DNA from: CAG-1782 sp964418255
GTDB lineage: Bacteria > Bacillota > Clostridia > Christensenellales > DTU072
Length of the DNA stretch: 64,000 bases
Assembly (NCBI GenBank): GCA_964418255.1
Contig: CAYQKV010000005.1
Location: 1 to 64,000, forward strand
Reading direction: 5' to 3'
Shown one piece after another: positions 51,349-62,900 of this stretch. The notes under the pieces are model-generated. The model was not told where the DNA came from, did no database searches, and worked only from the letters and a program-made list of their open reading frames with translations. The position numbers and the translations under genes are program-made. The number at the start of each line of letters is the position of its first letter. Positions within the stretch are counted from its first letter, which is position 1.

Positions 51349-53701
51349 TCAAATTTTCCAATACAGTTTTTATTTCTTCGTTTACTTCTTCGTCTTTGAG
51401 CGTTCTGTTAAGGTCTCTGAACGTCAGATTAACCGCAACGCTCTTCTTTCCCGCGGGTATTTGTCCGCCGGAATACACGTCGAACACTTCCGCTTTTTCC
51501 AGTATTTCGGAACAGGATTTTCTTATCACCGAAATAATTTCCGCAGCGGGCACGCTTTCGGGCGCAAGCAACGCGATATCCCTTTCCATTCCCTGATAAC
51601 GGCTGAAAGGTTTGAAAGGCTTTATATCCCTTCCGACGGCGGAAATAAATTCTTCGTCGAGTTCCGCAACGTACACCCTGCCGTCGTAATCGAAATTTTC
51701 GTTTACGTCGGGATGAACTTCGCCTAAAAACCCTACTTTTCTGTCTCCCGCATAAATATAAGCGCTTCTTCCGGGATGAAGAAAAACTTCATCCGCCCTT
51801 TTATATTCGATTTCTATACCGAATATATCGAAAATATCGTCAATAACGCCTTTAATCGTATAATAATTCTCGTTTGTTCCGTAAAAACCTATCGCAAGTT
51901 TCGCTTTCTCTTCGGGCAGTTCGGTTAAGGGCATTTGCAAAGGCAAATAAGTGTTTCCTATTTCAAAAAATCTTGCCGCTTTATTCCCTCTCTTAAAGTT
52001 GTATTCGATGGTTTTCAACATACTGTAAACGAGGTTCGTTCTCATTACGCTCATATCCGCGCCTATCGGATTACGTATTTCTATCGTTTTACGCAACGGC
52101 GAATTTTCGGGTAAATTAAGCGCGTTGAGCGATTTCGGCGACACAAACGCATAAGAAACCGTCTCGAACGCCCCTTTGCCTACAAGTATTTCACGGATTT
52201 TTTCCGTTCTGAGTTGTTTATCGCTCATTCCTCCTCGACAAACGCTGACCAATCTCGGCTCGACGACGTCGTAACCGTAAATTCTGATAACTTCTTCGGT
52301 AAGGTCGTTTACTCCGTAAATATCTTCTCTGTACGGAGGGACAACGCTTGTAAGAGTATCTCCGTCTGCCGTCGTCGAAATATCCAGCCTGTTAAGGATA
52401 CCGATTATCGCGTCTTTTTCGAGCTTAACTCCGATAATATCGTTGATTTCGTTGTAATTATATTTTAATACGGTTTTATCGTTCTTTGTTTCGCGTAAAT
52501 CGAATACTCCTCCGACGATTTTTCCCCATTTATACTTATAAAACAGCGATAAAGCGCGTTTTAGTCCCAGTTCCTGAGAATAAAAATCAATTCCTTTTTC
52601 GTATCTTGCGGAAGAATCGGAATGAAGCCCCAAGTCTCTTGCCGTATGTCTTATGCTGTCTCTTGCAAAACGCGCGCTTTCGAGTATAACCGTGCTCGTC
52701 GTATCGCATATCGAAGAGTATTCGCCGCCCATTACCCCTGCAATGGCAACGGGTTTTTCCGCGTCGCAAATCGCAAGCTGCTCTTTTTTCAAAGAATATT
52801 CTTTCCCGTCGAGCGCAACGATTTTTTCCCCTTCGTTTGCATTCCTTATTATAATCTTCCTACCGGCGAGATTATTGAGGTCGAATGCGTGCATAGGTTG
52901 CCCTATTTCCGTAAGAACGTAGTTGGTAACGTCTACAAGGTTGTTTATCGGTCTTATTCCCACCGCTTTCAATCTGTCGCGAATAATTTTCGGCGATTGC
53001 GTTTCCACCACATCAATTACCGCTTTTGCCATATACCTCGGGCAAAGCGCGTAATTCTTGTTTTCGACGTCGATATAATCGGTAATCGAACCTTCCGTTT
53101 CTTCGTAACTTAAATCGGGCATTCTTAGCGGTTTGTTCATTACAGCCGCCACTTCGCGGGCTACGCCGAGAATACTGTTGCAATCGGGTCTGTTAGCGGT
53201 TACCGCGACGTCGAGGACGATTTCGTTGTTTCCTATCACGTCGTTTATATCTTCTCCTACGCGTTCCTCTTCTTTAAGTATCAGAATTCCGTATACGCCT
53301 GCACCGGGATAATCGTCTTCCACGAGTCCGAGTTCCTCGCCCGAACAAAGCATACCGCAACTCATTACGCCTCGGAGTTCTCCGCTTTTAATATGTTTTC
53401 CGTCGGGAAGAACTGCGCCATCAAGCGCAACCGGCACTTTATCGCCTTTTTTAACGTTCTGCGCTCCCGTAACGATTTGCAGGACTTCCTTCCCCGTGTT
53501 TACGAGACATATATTGAGGTGGTCGCTGTCTTTATGTTTTTCTATACTTTCAACCTTGCCGACGACTACGTTTTTAATATTGTCGCGTAAGTTTATATAT
53601 TCTTCGATTTCAAACCCTGCGGAAACAAGCCTGTCCCCGAGTTCCTGTGCCGAAATATCTATATCGACAAATTCTTTTATCCAACCGAAAGGTACTTTCA
53701 T
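51323..53701 (-). CDS. pheT: Phenylalanine-tRNA ligase beta subunit
   Basis: The protein is 792 residues. It has an N-terminal tRNA-binding OB domain (about 40-150), the B3/B4 editing domain, B5, a synthetase-like core and a C-terminal FDX-ACB anticodon-binding domain (from 'PFSRYQGMERDIALL'). With PheS it forms the alpha2-beta2 enzyme. ATG 53701 follows AGGAGG by 6 bases; upstream in-frame codons are in the intergenic gap and rejected. Confidence 0.96.
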   Translation of the reverse strand: MKVPFGWIKEFVDIDISAQELGDRLVSAGFEIEEYINLRDNIKNVVVGKVESIEKHKDSDHLNICLVNTGKEVLQIVTGAQNVKKGDKVPVALDGAVLPDGKHIKSGELRGVMSCGMLCSGEELGLVEDDYPGAGVYGILILKEEERVGEDINDVIGNNEIVLDVAVTANRPDCNSILGVAREVAAVMNKPLRMPDLSYEETEGSITDYIDVENKNYALCPRYMAKAVIDVVETQSPKIIRDRLKAVGIRPINNLVDVTNYVLTEIGQPMHAFDLNNLAGRKIIIRNANEGEKIVALDGKEYSLKKEQLAICDAEKPVAIAGVMGGEYSSICDTTSTVILESARFARDSIRHTARDLGLHSDSSARYEKGIDFYSQELGLKRALSLFYKYKWGKIVGGVFDLRETKNDKTVLKYNYNEINDIIGVKLEKDAIIGILNRLDISTTADGDTLTSVVPPYREDIYGVNDLTEEVIRIYGYDVVEPRLVSVCRGGMSDKQLRTEKIREILVGKGAFETVSYAFVSPKSLNALNLPENSPLRKTIEIRNPIGADMSVMRTNLVYSMLKTIEYNFKRGNKAARFFEIGNTYLPLQMPLTELPEEKAKLAIGFYGTNENYYTIKGVIDDIFDIFGIEIEYKRADEVFLHPGRSAYIYAGDRKVGFLGEVHPDVNENFDYDGRVYVAELDEEFISAVGRDIKPFKPFSRYQGMERDIALLAPESVPAAEIISVIRKSCSEILEKAEVFDVYSGGQIPAGKKSVAVNLTFRDLNRTLKDEEVNEEIKTVLENLSGRSIILR

Positions 53702-53711
53702 CTTATGCCTC

Positions 53712-54740
53712 CTACTTATACTGTTTGAGAAAACGCGCGTCGTTTTCAAACAGAATTCTTATATCGGGTATGCCGAATTTAAGCATAGCGCATCTTTCTA
53801 TTCCTATACCGAACGCATATCCGCTGTATTCTTTGGAATCTATGCCGCAATTATCCAAAACCACGGGATTGACAATTCCCGCGCCGAGAACCTCTATCCA
53901 CCCCGTGCCTTTACACAATCTGCAACCTTTTCCTTTACACATAAAGCAACTTACGTCCATTTCGACGCTCGGCTCGGTAAACGGGAAATATGAAGGTCTC
54001 AATCTTGTTTTCGTGTCGCTCCCGAAGAATTTACGCGCAAATTCATCGAGGCAGCCTTTCAAATCTCCGAGCGAAACGTTTTCTTTTTTATCGATAACCA
54101 ATCCTTCCATCTGATGAAACATCGGAGAATGGGTCGCGTCGTCGTCCGCTCTGAAAACTTTACCCGGGCAGATAATTCTGATAGGCGGTTTTGTGGTCAA
54201 CATCGTTCTTGCCTGAACGGCGGAAGTCTGCGTTCTCAGAAGAAAATTATCAGTGATATAAAACGTATCCTGCATATCCCGCGACGGATGGTCGGCGGGA
54301 ATGTTGAGAAGTTGAAAATTATAGTAGTCGGATTCGATTTCCGGACCCTCTTCCACTGAAAAGCCCATTCCGACGAAAGCGTTTACGAGCATATTTTTCG
54401 CAATGGTAAGCGGATGAAGCGCGCCCACTCTTTCATCGTGCGCAAGAGAAAGAGTAACGTCTATCTCCTCTTCTTTTAATTTTTTTGCCTTTATTTTTTC
54501 ATTAAACGCCTTTTCCGCACTCGACAAAGCCGTTTCTATTTTTTGTCTCAGTTCGTTGATTTTCTTTCCCAAACCGGGCTTTTCCTCTGCGGAACAGTTT
54601 TTCAGTCTTTTAAGCAGTTCGGTCACTTCGCCGTTTTTCCCGAGATACTTTACTCTGAGCCCGTTCAAATCGCTCAAAGTATCCGCGGCGGCGATTTTTT
54701 CTCCGAACGCGTCGAAAATCTGTTTAATTCTCTGTAACAT
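53712..54740 (-). CDS. pheS: Phenylalanine-tRNA ligase alpha subunit
   Basis: The protein is 342 residues. An N-terminal coiled coil (about 1-85) is followed by the class II core with 'EEGPEIESDYYNFQLLNIP', 'HPSRDMQDTFYI' and 'GFGIGIERCAMLKFGIPDI'-type motif 3. It activates Phe and charges tRNA-Phe. It has an AGAGGAG ribosome site. Its leader from the predicted promoter is only about 20 bases, so no T-box riboswitch controls it here. Confidence 0.96.
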   Translation of the reverse strand: MLQRIKQIFDAFGEKIAAADTLSDLNGLRVKYLGKNGEVTELLKRLKNCSAEEKPGLGKKINELRQKIETALSSAEKAFNEKIKAKKLKEEEIDVTLSLAHDERVGALHPLTIAKNMLVNAFVGMGFSVEEGPEIESDYYNFQLLNIPADHPSRDMQDTFYITDNFLLRTQTSAVQARTMLTTKPPIRIICPGKVFRADDDATHSPMFHQMEGLVIDKKENVSLGDLKGCLDEFARKFFGSDTKTRLRPSYFPFTEPSVEMDVSCFMCKGKGCRLCKGTGWIEVLGAGIVNPVVLDNCGIDSKEYSGYAFGIGIERCAMLKFGIPDIRILFENDARFLKQYK

Positions 54741-54768
54741 TTGTTCGCTCCTCTTATGAATTCGTATT

Positions 54769-54797
54769 ATTATATCATTTTGAATTATTAAAGTCTA
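54769..54797 (-). promoter_or_regulatory. SigA-type promoter of the pheST operon
   Basis: On the minus strand: TAGACT (54797-54792), 17 bases, TATAAT (54774-54769) preceded by TGA (extended -10). It separates pheS from the upstream surface protein gene. Confidence 0.72.
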
Positions 54798-54819
54798 TGA
54801 ATTAAGCGCATTCTCCTCT

Positions 54820-57800
54820 TTAATTCGCGCTTCCGATAACGGTGGAAAACATAAGCTGCCCGTTGTTTCCGCCATATCCCGCGCCGAATTTATGCGACGA
54901 GAAAATAAAGTAATCGTTGCTTGTCTCCGTCGCTCTGTAATATGTCGCCGTCGAAGAGAATTCTTCGGACGCAGACGTAATTTTGTTACCTTGATAAACG
55001 TAATAATCGGCATATTCAGTTTCCCATCTTCCGTTGGAATTTGCATTTGCGGCGGAAGAAGTCGCTTCTTCGTAATAAACGTAACTTTCCGCATAAATTA
55101 CCGCGTTCAGTCTGCAACTTCCTTTTACCGTTCCTTTTTCAAACGCTCCCGTCGTTTCGTCGGTAAACCCGTTCGAGCCTATTACGCTTCCTATGGTGTT
55201 AATCTCTCCGCCGAACGGCTTGCCTTCCAACATCACCGAGAAATTATGAATTTCCAAAGAAAATTCCGCAGTACCGTAATTTACGCCCGCTCCGCAACCG
55301 ACGTATAACTCTCCGATTACGGAAGATACGTTAATCGACAAAGCGTTTACCGAGCATACCGCACCGTTTACCGTTCCTCCGCCGAACCCGAAAATTCCGC
55401 CTACATACGCGCTTCCGCTTATCGCTCCGAAAGAAATCTGTGCCGTGACGTTGACTTTCACGTTTTCGATTATTCCGTTATTTCTTCCACATACGCTTCC
55501 GATATATGCTTTTCCCGCAAAGTCTCCCGTAAAACCGAGTTCGATAACTGCGTTTACAACGGTATTTTTGATTGTTCCGCCGTTTACTTCGAAAATTCCC
55601 GAATAAACTTCCTGCGCGTACGGTACGTTCTGCCTAACGGTAACGGTATGATTATTTCCGTTAAATACGCCTTTATATTCGCCTTTAATGGGTTCGATTA
55701 ATTCGACGTCGGCTAAAAGAACGACAGAAACTCCGCTGTTTTCGTTTATTGCGTCGACAAGTTGTTCCTTTGTTTCGATAAATTCCGGCCACACGGCGTA
55801 CAGAACCGCGTTTTCGTATTTATCCCATTGCGTAAGTGCATTTCCATCAGCGTCCGCATAGTTCTTTCCTTCAAAATCAGCCCAACCTGCAAAGAATTGA
55901 ATTTTTTCGTCATATTTGTCGCGTAATTCTACGGGAACTTCGCTTATATTCAACGGGAACTTGTAATCTCCGCTTCCGTACACGGCGTTCATTTGAGCAT
56001 ATAAGTCTCCGTCTCCGAGCATAAGCGAAACCTGTATGGTTTTCGGTTTCCATACGGGATAGAACGTAACCGTATCGGCAAAAGAAATTTTCCATTCCGT
56101 GCAGCTTGCTCCGCTGGCGTAAGTCATTTTCACAGACGTACCGTCCGCGGCTTGCATTCGCCACTCTACGAATTCATAACCGTTTTTTCTCGGTACGGAA
56201 AGCGTATAATTTTCTCCGTAAAAGACGGTTTTTCCCGTTCCGTCTACGATAACCGAACTGTCCGAAGAGTCATAAACGATGTGATATTCCTTTTTATTTC
56301 TTTCGGGCGTAAGCACGGCTTGTCCGTTATTAAGCACCGCGCTCCACGTTCCTTTAATAGCTATCTTAGTCTCATTGTCGATAACCCAACCCGAAAAAAC
56401 GTACGCCGCGGCGTCCTCGTCGATAACGGAAAAATCGTAGTCCGACCCAAATTCCACGCTTGCGCCGTAATAAGAGTAATCATCGTCTTTATAAAGATAC
56501 TCCGCGTTGAAATCCAAAGTTACTTTTTCGGGCACGGCAAACACAAGTTCGTACTCGTCCGCTATCCACTCGCATTCGAAAACGGCATTGTATGTAATGA
56601 CGTATCCGTCGATAAGATTTACGTAACTGCCGTCTCCCGAATAGTTTGTCCACATCCCTACCGAATAACCGTCTTTCTTGCCGTTTACCGCAATCAATGC
56701 GTCTCCGTCCACCGTTCCGTACTGCACCGAAGCCGTTCTTCTTACGTTATCGTTATCAATATAAGAAAGTACGATAAACGGCTCGCCGAAAATGAGGTCT
56801 GCCGAAGCAATCGACTGATTGCCGTTTTCGTCGATATAATCGAAAGTATCTATTATTCCCTGCCACTTATCGAAATACGAACCGTCGCTCGTCGGGTCGC
56901 ACTCGACGGTGATTTTCAAACCGTTATTGAAATTATCTCCGAGACTGCCTTCATAAATTGTCGGAACGTCGTCGATTTCCTCTCCGTTAATAACGAGCTC
57001 CGCCAAAGAGAACGCTCCTCCGAGCGCGTTCCGTTCGAATTCCGAAACCCCGTTTACCGTAAGTTTTTTAAGGTTGTACCCGTAAAACGCGTACTTCTCC
57101 ACAATTTTGTCCGTATACGTTATTCCGTCGATAACCACGACTTCAGGAATGACGTGTTCGGTATAAGAAGAAGTCCTTTCCGCCCCGTTTATACTCAGAA
57201 TTCCATTAGCCACAGAATACAGTATTCCGTTGAGCATATAAAATTCGCACGGCGCGTCGTTGGTTTTCATCTCGGAATACAGTTCGTTATCCCGTCCGAA
57301 AAACGTAAGTATGGTTTCTTCGCTCAGTTCTCTTTCGAAAACGAACTTAGTCGCGCCGGTTTTTGAAAACACGCTTCTGTACGACGAATCGTGCAAACTC
57401 GTCTTCGCGAGAAATTTTACGTATACCAAAGACGGAAGATTTAATGCGTTGACGTTAGTCGCTTCCACGCATTCTTCCAGTTCGAGCGCGCCTATATCGG
57501 CATAACAAAGAGAATATTCGCCGAGGGAAACGACCGTTATTTCCGTATTCCCATCGGGTTTGGAAGGGTTGAATACTCCCGCGGTTTTTCCCGAGGGATA
57601 AAGGAACAACGAATGTTTTCCCTCTCCCTCTTTTCTATACAGAATACCTGCGTAAGAAACGTATTCTTCGTTCTCCGCCACGTTGATTTCCTGCAACGCG
57701 TAACAGTTGAAAAAAGCGCGTGTGCTTATTTCGGTTAGCGTCGTCATTCCGAAATTAACGCGTTCGAGGTAAACGTTTCCCGCAAACGCATAATCGTCGA

Positions 57801-59958
57801 CAACCGACAAACTTCCGCCCTGTCCCTGCGCGGCATTTTGCGTTTCAATTCCTTTAATTGCGGTGTTTCTGAACGCGTAAGCCGCTATTTTTTTCAGCGC
57901 GGGTTTAATCAGCAAAGCGTTTCCGGTAGCACCCGCGGCAAAAGATTTGAAATTTATGCAACCGTCAAACGCATAAGCGTCCACTCTTTCGAGAGCGACG
58001 TTGTCGGTTATATCCACCGCTTCTATATTCGTATTTCCCGCAAACGCACCTTCGGCAATTCTTTTTATACTACCGTCAATAACGAAAACGTAATCCGTTC
58101 CGAGATATTTATACAGAGTATTATTGAATATCACCGCGTGGTTTTCGAGGTTTTCCGCCCACGGAGTATCGTCAAAAGCGTGGTCGCATACCCTTTCCAA
58201 CCCGGACGGTAAAACGACGGTTTTCAGAGAAAAACAGTTACGGAACGCATATGCCCCTATGGAAGAAACAATAAATTCGTTGTTTCGTCCTTCGAGCATA
58301 TATGGTACGGTAATTTCCGTAGCCGTCCTCGATATTCCTATAATTTCGGCTGTTCTCGACTTGACGTCGAAAAATTCTCCCACGATAAGCCTGAACAATA
58401 CGGTAACGCCGTTTTCCGTCTCCGCAGTGTAAACGCTGTCGAGCATAGTGGCGTCGGTAATGATTTTACTCCTTTCGGAAGTAAATAAGGAAGCATATGC
58501 GTTTTCTTCGGACTCGTCGACAAGTATCGCGGTCAGATAATCGTTAAATACTTCTTCTCCTATGCCGATTATTTTCTCGCGTTTAAGAGCGGAAAAATCC
58601 ACATAATCGATATGAACGCTGTCGAATGCGTAATTTCCTATTTTCGATACGTCGGACGGCATCGCCACTCCGCCGAGCACCGCGTTATAAAAAGCGTAAT
58701 CGCATATGGACGTGACCGTCGATTCTATACTGTACTCTGCTTCGACTCTTCCCGCGGGGTATGCGACAAGCACCGATTTGTCGTTCATATACAACGCGCC
58801 CTTTTCCGCCGAAAAGTTTCTCGACGACGCGTCGACGTAGAACGACTGCAAAGACGAACAGTTTCTGAACGAACCCTCTTCTATCTCTATAACGGTAGAC
58901 GGAATGGTTATTCTCGTCAGTTTCGCCGCGTTTTCGTCGATAAACGCGTCTTTCGAAATGGCAATAACGTCCTGTCCGTCGCTTGTGGACGGAATTTCGA
59001 GCTCGGTAAGATTTCCCGTGTAAGAAACTATCTGTTTACCGTCCACGCGTTTGCCGGCATATTGCAATGAAACCGTTGTGTAAGTAAATCCGGTCGGCGT
59101 CCATACAGCATAAAACGTAACGTCTTTTTCTATCGTATAAGGAAATTCGACAAAGCCTTCTTCCACATTACCCGATAACGCCTCTTCGCGCGTAATTTCT
59201 TCGGTCGTCCAGCCCATAAAGACGTATCCGTCCATAGACATTTCGGAAGCGATTTCCGACGCGCTGTATATGGTTTTTGCCTGTATCTGCGCGATACTTA
59301 CGTTTGGATTATACGTTACGAACGTGGCGGAATACAGAAAATCTTCGGCAAAGGCGACGTATTCGTAATTCGCGTTCATAACTACGGAAGTTCTGCGTTG
59401 ATTGTCTATGACTTTCCCTTCGGATTTCCAGTGACCGAATACTTTTCCTTCTTCTTCCGTCCAATCGATTACGACGACCGTTCCCCTGTCGTACTTTGCC
59501 TCGAAAACGTCTTCCGTCACGGGAAAACTCACTTCAACTCCGTCCACGCTTACGGGCGCACCTCCGTGTACAGTCAACGTGTACTGCACGTCCGACGGGT
59601 CAAGCAACACTATTGAGAAACTGCATTTGCAATTTTCATATACGACGTCGATAATATGCGTTCCGGGCTCTCCGAGTACGCTCATACTGCGCACGCTTAT
59701 GTATTCGCTTGCGAGAGCTACGTTTTCCGTATCCCCGTTGTCGTACGTTACGTTAAGCATAATAACGGACAAACGCACTTCTCCCGCATATACGTTGCGA
59801 GGTACGGTGTTTTTGTCTACGGAAACCGCTATCGCTTTTCTCTCGGGTTCATCCGCGTCGTCTCCGCCGTCGTCGGAAGACGGAAGGCACGCAGAAAACG
59901 CCAGACAAAGCAATAATATTATCGTAAAAAGAGCCGTTAAACCGAATTTTCTTTTCAT
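54820..59958 (-). CDS. Giant surface lipoprotein with InlB and BspA-type leucine-rich repeats
   Basis: The protein is 1712 residues. A signal peptide with lipobox 'LAFSAC' predicts a lipid-anchored surface protein with Asp-rich spacer. An InlB-type repeat ('DGYVFMGWTTEEI', 'VTFYAVWTP') lies at about 230-290. BspA-like LRR_5 repeats fill about 310-1030 ('TRITIPSTVIEIEEGSFRNC' type). More InlB-type units follow (about 1080-1440). The C-terminus (about 1440-1640) has Gly/Asn-rich GLUG-like repeats. Such proteins bind host or matrix ligands or carbohydrates; the ligand is unknown. The ATG at 59958 has GGGAG 8 bases upstream and lies 5 bases after the paralogous gene, so both are co-transcribed. 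Confidence 0.9.
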   Translation of the reverse strand: MKRKFGLTALFTIILLLCLAFSACLPSSDDGGDDADEPERKAIAVSVDKNTVPRNVYAGEVRLSVIMLNVTYDNGDTENVALASEYISVRSMSVLGEPGTHIIDVVYENCKCSFSIVLLDPSDVQYTLTVHGGAPVSVDGVEVSFPVTEDVFEAKYDRGTVVVIDWTEEEGKVFGHWKSEGKVIDNQRRTSVVMNANYEYVAFAEDFLYSATFVTYNPNVSIAQIQAKTIYSASEIASEMSMDGYVFMGWTTEEITREEALSGNVEEGFVEFPYTIEKDVTFYAVWTPTGFTYTTVSLQYAGKRVDGKQIVSYTGNLTELEIPSTSDGQDVIAISKDAFIDENAAKLTRITIPSTVIEIEEGSFRNCSSLQSFYVDASSRNFSAEKGALYMNDKSVLVAYPAGRVEAEYSIESTVTSICDYAFYNAVLGGVAMPSDVSKIGNYAFDSVHIDYVDFSALKREKIIGIGEEVFNDYLTAILVDESEENAYASLFTSERSKIITDATMLDSVYTAETENGVTVLFRLIVGEFFDVKSRTAEIIGISRTATEITVPYMLEGRNNEFIVSSIGAYAFRNCFSLKTVVLPSGLERVCDHAFDDTPWAENLENHAVIFNNTLYKYLGTDYVFVIDGSIKRIAEGAFAGNTNIEAVDITDNVALERVDAYAFDGCINFKSFAAGATGNALLIKPALKKIAAYAFRNTAIKGIETQNAAQGQGGSLSVVDDYAFAGNVYLERVNFGMTTLTEISTRAFFNCYALQEINVAENEEYVSYAGILYRKEGEGKHSLFLYPSGKTAGVFNPSKPDGNTEITVVSLGEYSLCYADIGALELEECVEATNVNALNLPSLVYVKFLAKTSLHDSSYRSVFSKTGATKFVFERELSEETILTFFGRDNELYSEMKTNDAPCEFYMLNGILYSVANGILSINGAERTSSYTEHVIPEVVVIDGITYTDKIVEKYAFYGYNLKKLTVNGVSEFERNALGGAFSLAELVINGEEIDDVPTIYEGSLGDNFNNGLKITVECDPTSDGSYFDKWQGIIDTFDYIDENGNQSIASADLIFGEPFIVLSYIDNDNVRRTASVQYGTVDGDALIAVNGKKDGYSVGMWTNYSGDGSYVNLIDGYVITYNAVFECEWIADEYELVFAVPEKVTLDFNAEYLYKDDDYSYYGASVEFGSDYDFSVIDEDAAAYVFSGWVIDNETKIAIKGTWSAVLNNGQAVLTPERNKKEYHIVYDSSDSSVIVDGTGKTVFYGENYTLSVPRKNGYEFVEWRMQAADGTSVKMTYASGASCTEWKISFADTVTFYPVWKPKTIQVSLMLGDGDLYAQMNAVYGSGDYKFPLNISEVPVELRDKYDEKIQFFAGWADFEGKNYADADGNALTQWDKYENAVLYAVWPEFIETKEQLVDAINENSGVSVVLLADVELIEPIKGEYKGVFNGNNHTVTVRQNVPYAQEVYSGIFEVNGGTIKNTVVNAVIELGFTGDFAGKAYIGSVCGRNNGIIENVKVNVTAQISFGAISGSAYVGGIFGFGGGTVNGAVCSVNALSINVSSVIGELYVGCGAGVNYGTAEFSLEIHNFSVMLEGKPFGGEINTIGSVIGSNGFTDETTGAFEKGTVKGSCRLNAVIYAESYVYYEEATSSAANANSNGRWETEYADYYVYQGNKITSASEEFSSTATYYRATETSNDYFIFSSHKFGAGYGGNNGQLMFSTVIGSAN

Positions 59959-59963
59959 AATCG

Positions 59964-62900
59964 TTACTCCCATTTAGCATACGCCGTATACTCGTTTTTC
60001 GCGGTCTCCGACCACGCCGAAAGTCCTTTCCCCGTTTCGTCGGTAACAAGCGCGCCGTCTTCCGACAACGCCCAACCGAGGAATGTTTTACCGCCTGCGG
60101 ATACGGGCGCGCCGAAATCAAACTCCGCGCCGTTGAAAACGTATTCCGTATCAGGTTCGAAATCTCCTACGTCTTCGCCGTCGAAATCAAAATTTATTTT
60201 ATATCCGAAATCCGCCCAGAGCTCGATTTCTCCGTCGCATACGGAAGTCCATATCCCGCTCGGCAAAATTCTTTCCCCGCTCTCCGTTCTCCAAAAAACG
60301 TTTTTCCCGTCGGAATTAACCGTAGGCGCAAACGAATACTCCGCGTCGAAAATTACTTCCGCGCGGTATTTTTTAAGTCCCGACGCGTCTTGAGAAATTT
60401 CTTCGAAATCGAATCCCAAAGACGGCGAAGCATAGAGATAAACCGTGTAAGTTTGCGGCTCGAATTTGCAAGTCAAAACCTGATTGTAAGGAATTACGTA
60501 ATCCGCATCCGCCGAAATCGCGCGTCCGTTTTCGTCTTCCCACGCCGCTATGTCATATCCTTTTTTCGTTATGGATTCCTGCAACTCGGATACTTCGTCC
60601 GTACTGATAGTCCCGTACAGCACGTCTATTGTTTGCGTTCCGTCTTCGTTTTCGTAGACGATAACGGCGAACGCTCCTCTTTCGTCTTTTATAAGATATT
60701 TGGACGCAAAATACTCCGCGCCGTCCGATGAAACATAAGTGAAGAATTCAAGTTCCCACCCTTCCGCGGCTTTATACAAGTCGGTTCCGTTTATGTAATC
60801 GCGTATAAACAGCCCGTTCCCGAACAGATTGCCGAAAGCGTTTTCTCCGACGACGGAAATAAAATCGCTATTGAGGTCAAGCGTCGTCAAACCGTAAGCC
60901 ATACAAAAAGCGTCTGCTTCGATTTCCTCGATTTTTTTCAGATATACGGTTTTTATTTTCGCTCCGAAAAACGCGTAAGAATTTATAATCTTTTTCTCGG
61001 TAATTATCGTTCCGTCTTTTCTCGCTACACTCTCCGGTACGGAAATTTCCGAAACGGACCTCGACGTTCTCGCTATCGCCGTTTTCACCGTGCCCGTCGC
61101 GGCTCCGTTATAAGAATACAATACGGTTTTATCGTACGCATCCGTCGTTTCGTCGTACGCATAGAAAAACTCTACGGGGACTTCGTTTTTGTCTTTTGCG
61201 CCCATCAGAGCGTCGTTATTTCCGTAAAATTTCTTTTTGTTTCCGAGGGAAACCGCCGCGTCCGACATTACTACGTATTTGGGTTCGTATTCTTGGAAAA
61301 TACGACTGTAATCGGAAACCGGAGTCGTTTCGAACGCTATGTAAACAAGCCCCGGAATATTTATCGCTCGTTCTTCGATTTCTCTGACGTTGGCGGATAC
61401 TTTAAGCGCGGCGATATTGCTGTAACAGAGCGAATATTCCCCGAACGCGGTCACAGAGAGGTTTACGTCGTAATAATAATTATCGTTTTCTTTATCGTAA
61501 AAAAGAACGGTTCTCGCTCCGCTTTCGTCAAAAACGTAATAATATTTCTGTCCGTTGGGAACGAACGTTCCTTCGACGAATTCTCCTTCGGTAGTTTCCG
61601 TCAGTCTGTTTCCGTCTCTGTCTGTAATAAATCCGTCCGAACCGCGGTTCAAACGACTCTTGTCAAGCCCGTTCACGCTCATATAAAGCGTACGCGAAAC
61701 TCCGTTAAACGCCACCGTACCGATTTCTTCCGACGTAAAATAGTTGTTTTCGTCGCGTTTAATCGCCGTCACGTAGTTTCTTACCGAAGTCGGGTCGAAT
61801 TCCGCGTCCAAACGTCCTGCGGGATATATTCTCAAAACATAATCGGCGCCGTCGGCTTCGTATAATATACCGTCGTAAACTTTATATTTTGTATTCGCAG
61901 TCGCAAGAACGAATTTTTCCAGTGCATAGCACCCTACGAACGCGCTTGGCGCGATATTTCTCATCGCCGAAGAAAGCTGCGCGCTCGAAAGTTTGTCGCA
62001 AGAACCGAAAGCGTATTCTCCTATCGACTCCCACGCGCTCGCTGTTACGGCGCTTTCGGTCTGCAAGACAATTTTCTTTATTTCCGTGTTATAAAACGCG
62101 TAGGCTCCTATGTCTTTTACTGCGCTTTTCAGATAAAGAGTATCATTTTCCGCTTCCGACGAATAAATAAATCCTTTGAAAGAATCGCAGTTATAAAAGG
62201 CGTATGCCGCTATCGTCGTCAAAGAGGCGTTTTCGGTAATGTCTATGTATTTCAAATCGGAATTCCCGCTAAATGCGCCTTCTGCGATTTTTTCGACGCC
62301 TCGTTCGATTTTAACGCGTTCCGCATTTCCGAGATACTTATAAAAAACATAATTCGCTACGATTGCGTCGTTTGCAAGCGTCTTTTTCCACGGCGTTCCG
62401 TCAAAAGCTCCGTCGCATATCCTTTCCAGTCTGCTACCTAATGGTATTCGGAAAGTCGTCAGATTATCGCAATCGGAAAAGGCGCCTTTCGCTATGGACG
62501 AAACGTAATAGTCTCCTATACGTATTTGAAGCGTATAGTTTTTTACGGCGCGGTCAACCGCGAGTATTTCCACGGTTTCGCCGCTGTTTTCGAAATTCTC
62601 GTTTTTAATAACGCGATAAACCGTTTTCGAAATATTTCCGTCGGATTCGATAGTCTCAAATATCCCGACTTCCGTCGGTTCGTCTTCGTCCGTTATGATT
62701 TTATCCGATACTTTACCAAACTCGCTTTTCGTACAAAACGCTTCTTTCCTGACCGAATTCACCCGCACTGCGGACAGATTTTCGTGAAACAGTTCTTCTC
62801 CCGTAGTAAGATTAGCGGGATTGACGAAATAAAAATCGACATAGGATACATACTTGCCGTAAAAAGCGCGGTTCCCTATTTTTTTAATTCCCGAACCGAG

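Noticed and set aside
54741..54768. T-box riboswitch for pheST
   Set aside because: The predicted promoter leaves a leader of about 20 bases, far too short for a T-box with specifier loop and antiterminator.
56152..57366. A 404-codon plus-strand open frame
   Set aside because: It is the antisense of the giant surface protein gene, whose codon use suppresses stops on the other strand. The translation is rich in Arg, Val and Phe with no recognisable domain and no ribosome site.
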